Source: Chimonanthus salicifolius
Lineage: Eukaryota > Streptophyta > Magnoliopsida > Laurales > Calycanthaceae
Direction of reading: 5' to 3'
Assembly (NCBI GenBank): GCA_013350335.1
Contig: CM023532.1
Coordinates: 34,287,708 to 34,351,707 of the forward strand
DNA length: 64,000 nucleotides
Positions within the stretch are counted from its first letter, which is position 1, and every line of letters begins with the position of its first letter. Shown here piece after piece: positions 59,301-64,000 of this stretch. The notes below the pieces were generated by a model, which was not told the DNA's origin, did no database searches, and was given only the letters and a program-made list of their open reading frames with translations. The translations under genes and the position numbers were made by a program.

Positions 59301-60065
59301 TTGCTGATGAGATCAGGTGATGTCCCCATGTTCACTTGAGAATTTGTCAGTTTAATATTGCACTTTTGGGGAAGTGGTTATGGAGGTTGGGGGATTCTGC
59401 AGGGTTTATGGAAGGATATCATTCGTAGGAAGTATAGGCGCCATAGATCTGGTTGGAGGATTGCTTATCTCCAAGAAGGGCTTCTGGTTTTTGGAAGGGT
59501 GTTTGCTCCATTCATTGGCTTTTGACTGCCACATTCAGTACCTTGCGTATACGGGTGATGACATTTTCTTCTGGATAGATAGCTGGTTGTGTGAAGTTCT
59601 TTAGGCTCAGAAGTTCCCTGTGCTTTTCTCTCTAGCTGCTAATAAAGAAGCTAAGATCAGGGAGTGCTATAAAAAAAAAGGTGTTTGGGGCCCTAGTTTT
59701 GTAGGGAATTGGAGGATTGGATGGTGGAAGGTGGCTGTCCTTAATGAATCTCTTGCGTAGTGTTTTAGTTACGGGAAGTGGCTCTGATAGACACAAATAG
59801 TTTGAATATACTTTTAGATGTAATTCATGGATGTCTGTTTTGTGATACTTGCAGTGTGGAGAAAGAAATTGGACCTGCCCATGAGAGGCAGTTCATGTGT
59901 TCAGTCCAAGTCGAGACTTCTATTGGTGCCTTCTATTCAAGGGGTAATACAAAATCAAGAGTGAAGGATGCAGAGAACTCAGCTGCTTTCATGATTCTAA
60001 ATGCATTACATGAGAGATCAGATGGCAGAGATTATGTGGCAGACATGGGTATTTTAAGACTCTAA
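44344..60065 (+). CDS. RTL2: Ribonuclease III-like protein, RTL2 type
   Basis: Four exons, 44344-44703, 47496-47648, 53176-53549 and 59855-60065, all GT-AG and joined in frame, give 365 residues. Architecture: one RNase III domain (about 18-171) with signature ERLEFVGDAVLG (54-65; E54, E57, D61) and the second acidic pair D149/E152 in KVLADIVEAIAAAVYVD, so all metal ligands are present; then two double-stranded RNA-binding domains, about 190-252 and 278-350. This order is that of Arabidopsis RTL2, which cleaves the 3' external transcribed spacer of pre-rRNA and trims dsRNA precursors of siRNAs. Without helicase or PAZ it is not a Dicer. Introns of 2.8, 5.5 and 6.3 kb hold repeats, two solo LTRs, a LINE and a TRIM. 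The start ATG begins the conserved frame. Confidence 0.95.
44793..47030 (+). repeat. Degenerate tandem repeat array in RTL2 intron 1
   Basis: A unit of roughly 120-170 bp recurs about eight times: TTTGGAATGTTGCAAAG, AGTTGGGTTTGGGTTTACTT, TTAGATGCATGGATAGATGG, AAAAGGAAG, TTTCCTGGAAATAATATTC. Copies start near 44793, 44933, 45112 (stub), 46270, 46440, 46560, 46660 and 46910. About 1.1 kb of unrelated DNA at 45150-46230 interrupts them. Confidence 0.8.
48316..48903 (-). mobile_element. 5'-truncated LINE nested in the long LTR, with 16-bp TSD
   Basis: Minus-strand frame at 48677-48880 reads WYKFRNGSLIIEGDSTNVIS, the LINE RNase H domain; the T run at 48316-48328 is the poly(A). TSD GTTCATGACCATAACA (48300-48315) and GTTCATGACCATATCA (48904-48919), one mismatch. 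Confidence 0.9.
49130..49545. repeat. Four-copy tandem repeat, period about 107 bp
   Basis: CGTGCCCTTCAATG-like words occur at 49157, 49264, 49371 and 49471, each followed by CACTTGGGA..GTGTGTCAC..GTGTCAAAGCACCCTTCAACGC. Diverged copies inside the long LTR. Confidence 0.8.
51490..53156 (-). mobile_element. Probable solo LTR (copia-like), ending 19 bp before RTL2 exon 3
   Basis: On the minus strand it starts TGTTAGTCCCAAGGTTTC, passes TTTTGATGATAACAAAATAT, and ends CACCCCCCCTCTTGGGTC..GGGTAACA. This is a common layout for plant LTRs; the copia label is inference. Flanks GTTTT and GATTT agree at 4 of 5 bases. Holds repeated GTCGACTGATT words (52190-52375). No second LTR or coding domain. Confidence 0.7.
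54509..55013 (-). mobile_element. Intact TRIM family A retrotransposon in RTL2 intron 3, 505 bp
   Basis: Two 203-bp LTRs (54509-54711, 54811-55013) in minus orientation. TCTGATACCA at 54799-54808 is the primer-binding site complement, and CCCCCCTTAAAG the polypurine tract complement. TSD TGTGC/CGTGC (54504-54508, 55014-55018), one mismatch. Same family as the element at 4012 (shared CTTATATACCAGGGAATTTC; GCTAGAAGG). Confidence 0.9.
55020..57976. other. RTL2 intron 3, repeat-poor part
   Basis: AT-rich. Two diverged copies of a segment with ATGGAAAATTCAGATATGGA and TTGGATGCTTTG lie near 56300-56470 and 56620-56760. No gene. Confidence 0.45.
57977..58081. mobile_element. Small fold-back element (about 105 bp)
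   Basis: ATTATGACAAGAATGCT and its inverse AGCATTCTTGTCATAAT form the arms, extended by T/A runs. TSD not evident. MITE-like. Confidence 0.65.
59360..59605 (+). mobile_element. LINE fragment near the end of RTL2 intron 3
   Basis: A frame contains GDDIFFWIDSWLCE, like the GDG..FWxDxW block after the reverse transcriptase of plant LINEs. Weak related sequence continues to about 59760. Confidence 0.55.
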
Positions 60066-62012
60066 TTGGTGGTAAGATTTCCATTGTTGGACTCAATTGA
60101 CTTCTTCCAACTTTGTATATGAAAGAGATGTGAATCCTGATTGCTTGAATCTATGGTGGTGTATTGTGGTGACTTTTGGAAGACTTCAAATCATCTGGTT
60201 TTGAATCCATTTGTGCAATTATTACCTTTGTGTTTATTATTAAACATTATATTTACGAACCAAAGCTTCCTTAAAGAACTAATGTTGGTTATGCTAGACC
60301 AGAACACATCATTGAAGGCGAAAGCTCTTCTGAGAATGCCCTTTCTGCAACAAGTACATGTTTCCTTATAAAGATAATGGTCTTTTTTTGGTGGAATATT
60401 GACAATGGACGATGAAATATATTTGGTTATACATTTTGAAGATTCTTTTTCAAGATGGTAATATGACTATAGCCTGCAACGTTTATGCTACATTGCAAGC
60501 TAATTTTCAGATGGGTGGTTTACACCGTTATTATTAACCTTGATCGTCCATGATGAAGAATCTTGGTCACTCCAAAATTGAGACCACTTATATCCATCTT
60601 ATGCATTTTTTTTCCTTTTTACCTTTTCATTTCTTATTTTTGGCTTTACACATGCCCTTTTTTAACACTGAAGAAGTTCTACAACCTGATACTGGTTTGC
60701 GTCTCCTTGCTGTTGGAATTTTCCATGGAAAGTATGTTTTCACTTGTTGTGTTGCCAGAAGTATTATGTGTTTCTCTTCTGATGGCCATTGTTCCTCAAC
60801 TGGGGAAAAAGCTCTTTTCTCCTGCTACTGCATTCACCTTTTGCCAGGTGATTCCTCACCTTTGGCTCTGCTTATGACACCAACAGTGGTAATTTCTTCC
60901 CCACATTTCATCATTTTTATTGTCTAGCCATTACAATTGGGTTGAGAGATGAATGGTGGATCGACAGGGTTGTTTGCTTGTATATATTCACATTTTGAAT
61001 GCTGAAAACCTAAGAAATTCCAAGCACAAGTCATGTAGAGTATCATGATTATATATGCATTTAAATTCTTTATCAGCATCTTCTGTAATTATCTCATTGA
61101 ATTTGAAATTGGGCAGCCTTAAAGTGGGTTTTAAACTTTTGTCTAAATATGTTAATCTACAAACAAGATCCAAGAGGTAAGCTTAGGCCTTTGCAAATTA
61201 CTAGACCGAAAGTCTACTGCAATGCGGCAGGTTAGGGAAGTCTGCTGCAACACCCAGATGTTGGTAAGGGTGTGTCAGCTCATTTAGCCAGATGAGTATG
61301 CTCAGGTTTTAGCTGAGGAAAGCCCCACAGGTTCTGGGCAGGCTTGGGCTTTGAATACATGAACAGGCTTGACCTTGACCAGTGGGTGTCCAGGCCGAAA
61401 CCTGGCCTGTGAATAGCCCTAATTTTATGTTCATGGGGATGTGTGTGGCCCAATGGTCCTTAATTTGAACAATCTGGGATTGTGCAGATATCTCTGTTGG
61501 TTGAGCCCAGGTAAATTTTGCATATCCACCATACATGGGTGTAATTTAAAATTATATATTCTTTTAAAAAATAATGAATATATAAGACATGACTTTATTA
61601 TAGTCCGGTCTCCTACATTTATATAATTTTGGGTTTTAATAATAGTCGGGTTCAGTGCACATTCCTATGTAGATTCATAACCCATTCGCAAATGGATCAC
61701 AATCAGAGAGCTAATCACAACCATCTGATGAATGTGAATTCATCATCTTTTAAATGCTTAAGTAATTAAGTTGTTCACATCCATTGGTAAAATCCACCAA
61801 TCATCAACGATTCAACATAAAGCATCGTAAAAAAAGATTCCATTTGTTACGTCTTGTGTATTTAAATACTTAGATGGAGCTCATATGTCAATTAATCTAA
61901 ATTACTACATCTACTGGATTGAAATCCATTTTAAATCATTGTAGTGACAATCATCTTGAGGATCAAATATCAAAGTTATAAATGTACTCAGTGCAGTGGG
62001 TATCATCAGTGG
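60066..62012. other. Downstream of RTL2, no gene recognised
   Basis: Contains short frames (60550-60927, 60563-60877) that overlap each other in different frames and resemble nothing I know. The first few hundred bases are probably RTL2 3' UTR. GGCC-rich element copy 2 (minus) ends near 61420 with CCTGGCCTGTGAATAGCCCT; its left boundary near 61190 is uncertain. Confidence 0.45.
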
Positions 62013-62067
62013 GGATTTTACACTAAGTTTCTTAAGGTTTTTCATACGTAAATTTAAAATAAAAAGT
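62013..62067 (+). mobile_element. SINE family S1, 3' end only
   Basis: GTGGGGATTTTACACTAAG, TTCATACGTAAATTT, AAAATAAAAAG: body end and A-rich tail. Confidence 0.55.
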
Positions 62068-62796
62068 TAAATTTATGATTTTATAGCTTTGGTAGTTCTG
62101 TATCTTCTATCGCTCAACTTTTAGAAGAGCTATGGCTGCAGCCCAGGCTGACCAAGCTAGGTTTTGGGCCTTACCCTCACACCAGGTCCAATCTGCAAAT
62201 AAAGGGCTTGAAGTTCAAGCCTTGAACCTAAGCCCTCGCCCATGTTGACTTAATTGGTCAAACCTGAGCCAGACCCGAATTTTGTTTGTGCAACTCGTGC
62301 AGTTTGAAGCTCCATCTAGGCTTATTCAAGCTTGGGCTTGTGGATCTAATTTTTTTTTTTTTTTTTCAGTTCTATAAAAATATAAATTATATGTCTTATA
62401 TTTGTACACAAAATTAATTAAAGAAAATCAAATTTTATAAATTGTATGCTCAAATTCTTATTTTGAGGCCAAATTCAGACTTTAATAAACTGGGTTCAGT
62501 CCAAATTAAATTCAAATTTGAAGATTTTGGTTAAAAAATAAGCTCATCTCAAATCTGAGTCAACTAAAACTCAAGTTGAATTTTTCATCTAAATTGAAAT
62601 TAGACATCACCTAAGTTCTACTGGGAGTTCAATAAGACAAGATTGCAATGGTATCGAACCACTCTTTCTCCATATATCAGTTCTGGCTATAGCAATATCT
62701 ATTTCTTTTCTTTTCTTATAATCAAGGGAACATCAAGCAACACCTTCGGCATAAAATCATCTTAAACTCCTCAGAGAGACGTCTCACACCCACATA

Positions 62797-62882
62797 GGAC
62801 ACCTCTAGTTTACGCTGCTGGAGTTCGAATTATCAACCTCTCACTTCCTGAAGCAGGAGGTAACCAGTTGAGCTACCCAACG
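62797..62882 (-). mobile_element. SINE tRNA-like head, minus strand
   Basis: GGAGTTCGAATTATC (B box complement region), CTTCCTGAAGCAGG and GGTAACCAGTTGAGCTAC (A box complement) match the S1 head. The expected S1 body is not evident. Confidence 0.65.
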
Positions 62883-62982
62883 TTGGGTCTGACTATAGCA
62901 TACTTGACTTGCTACCTGATATTAGTCACTGGAGTACTCGAATTGGATGGTTAGATTCATCCTCAACACGAATCAAGTACTT

Positions 62983-63425
62983 AAGTTATAAATATTTATT
63001 TAATAGTTTTATTATAAATTTAAAAATAAAATAATTTAACAAAATTTGCTTTAGAGTTTAGACAATTTTATAATTCCACCATCATTCAATCACTGGTCCA
63101 TTATGCCCCCCACTCTATGAACTTGTATAAAGTTATAAATATTTATTTAATAGGTTTTATTATAAATTTAAAAATAAAATAATTTAACAAAATTTGCTTT
63201 AGAGTTTAGACAATTTTATAATTCCACCATCATTCAATCACTGGTCCATTATGCCCCCCACTCTATGAACTTGTATAAAGTTATAAATATTTATTTAATA
63301 GGTTTTATTATAAATTTAAAAATAAAATAATTTAACAAAATTTGCTTTAGAGTTTAGACAATTTTATAATTCCACCATCATTCAATCACTGGTCCATTAT
63401 GCCCCCCACTCTATGAACTTGTATA
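62983..63425. repeat. Three tandem copies of a 147-148-bp unit
   Basis: Copies start at 62983, 63130 and 63278 with AAGTTATAAATATTTATT and include GGTCCATTATGCCCCCCACT. The only clear difference is one extra G in copies 2 and 3 (AATAGGTTTT against AATAGTTTT). Near-identity points to recent triplication, or to an assembly effect. Confidence 0.95.
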
Positions 63426-63910
63426 TAATGAGACATTATTTAGTGGGAGCAAAACTACTAAATGCTGGTCATGTATGAACCCATTTCATGATAAATCTAG
63501 ATTAATAAAATTGTTTTTTTTCTATTTTAAATTTTTATTCAACTTTTTCTAATGTCCATTTGATACATGTTAACCGTTGTATTAGCTAATGAGAGTGAAT
63601 TGATTTGAAAGACCTACAATCATATACGAACTACATATAAATTCAACTTAATAAATTATTCTGATTATGATTTCGAAGCAATGAAGTTTTAATGATTATA
63701 ATACAAATTTAATAGAAAATTAACTATCCAAACAAAGTACAAACGGATTCACAACTGATAATTTCTTCTTTTAAAAGAGTATTAGAACTTCTGTTCAGAA
63801 GAAGATAGGATTTCAGTGGTATTTTACCCGCCCTTTCGTCCTCTTATCCGTCTTCGAAGAAAGAACACTCACTTCCTGATCTTCTCCAATTCCACCCTTC
63901 TTCTTCACAA

Positions 63911-64000
63911 ATGCAGATGCAAATGCAAACCCAGTTCCAAATTCAAGTGCCGTTCCGTTCTTCTCGCTGCCATCGACCCATTTTTCTACCATCCAAGCGC
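63911..64000 (+). CDS. Possible 5' end of a gene cut by the window edge
   Basis: An ATG at 63911 opens a 30-codon frame running off the window. It starts with Gln/Met repeats (MQMQMQTQFQIQ) and is then rich in R, S and P (VPFRSSRCHRP). A pyrimidine-rich leader with TTCTTC words precedes it. The composition (no D or E, many S/R) is that of an organelle transit peptide. No domain is visible, so identity is unknown. Plus-strand Met codons at 63911, 63917 and 63923 are alternatives. Confidence 0.4.
   Translation, partial: MQMQMQTQFQIQVPFRSSRCHRPIFLPSKR

Noticed and set aside
60550..60927. Overlapping 125- and 104-residue frames after RTL2
   Set aside because: They overlap in different frames in T-rich sequence with no known domain; probably UTR or intergenic.
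1..64000. CRISPR arrays, operons, bacterial promoters, integrated virus
   Set aside because: A plant nuclear context; the only regular repeats are the tandem arrays listed, and no viral coding region was seen.

Overview
This is a nuclear segment from a flowering plant. The evidence is GT-AG introns of 0.1 to 6.3 kb, plant-specific gene families (STIG1, DOMON plus cytochrome b561, RTL2-type RNase III), and plant-type transposons: TRIMs primed by initiator tRNA-Met, tRNA-derived SINEs, L1-like LINEs with an RNase H tail, a hAT MITE and solo LTRs. The species cannot be named from this. Intergenic DNA is AT-rich and repeat-laden.

Layout. From 0.9 to 12.8 kb there are three intronless STIG1-like genes in tandem on the minus strand, each encoding a small secreted 16-cysteine protein. 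The spacers between them are filled by a TRIM, SINEs, a fold-back element and LINE tails. From 17.0 to 20.6 kb there is a three-exon plus-strand gene for a 399-residue DOMON/cytochrome b561 membrane protein. From 23.1 to 30.1 kb a seven-exon plus-strand gene encodes a 241-residue PLP-homeostasis protein (PLPBP/YggS family). From 34.2 to 41.0 kb a nine-exon plus-strand gene encodes a 301-residue CNOT9/CAF40 (RCD1) protein of the CCR4-NOT complex. From 44.3 to 60.1 kb a four-exon plus-strand gene encodes a 365-residue RTL2-type ribonuclease III; its introns are swollen by tandem repeats, two solo LTRs, a LINE and a TRIM. A further gene probably starts at 63.9 kb and is cut by the window edge.

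Apart from the STIG1 array the genes do not form an evident pathway: a stigma-type secreted peptide family, a redox membrane protein, a vitamin B6 protein, an mRNA-decay subunit and a dsRNA nuclease. All exon junctions were joined by eye and keep frame, and every joined protein reads through without a stop. The joined lengths fit what I recall of the families.

I found no clear undescribed biochemical system. The most unusual items are: the shared, mosaic promoter blocks of the STIG1 genes; a dispersed repeat family built on GATATCGGCC-like palindromes; an LTR that ends 19 bp before RTL2 exon 3; a degenerate tandem array in RTL2 intron 1; and a textbook set of datable nested insertions with target-site duplications (TSDs).
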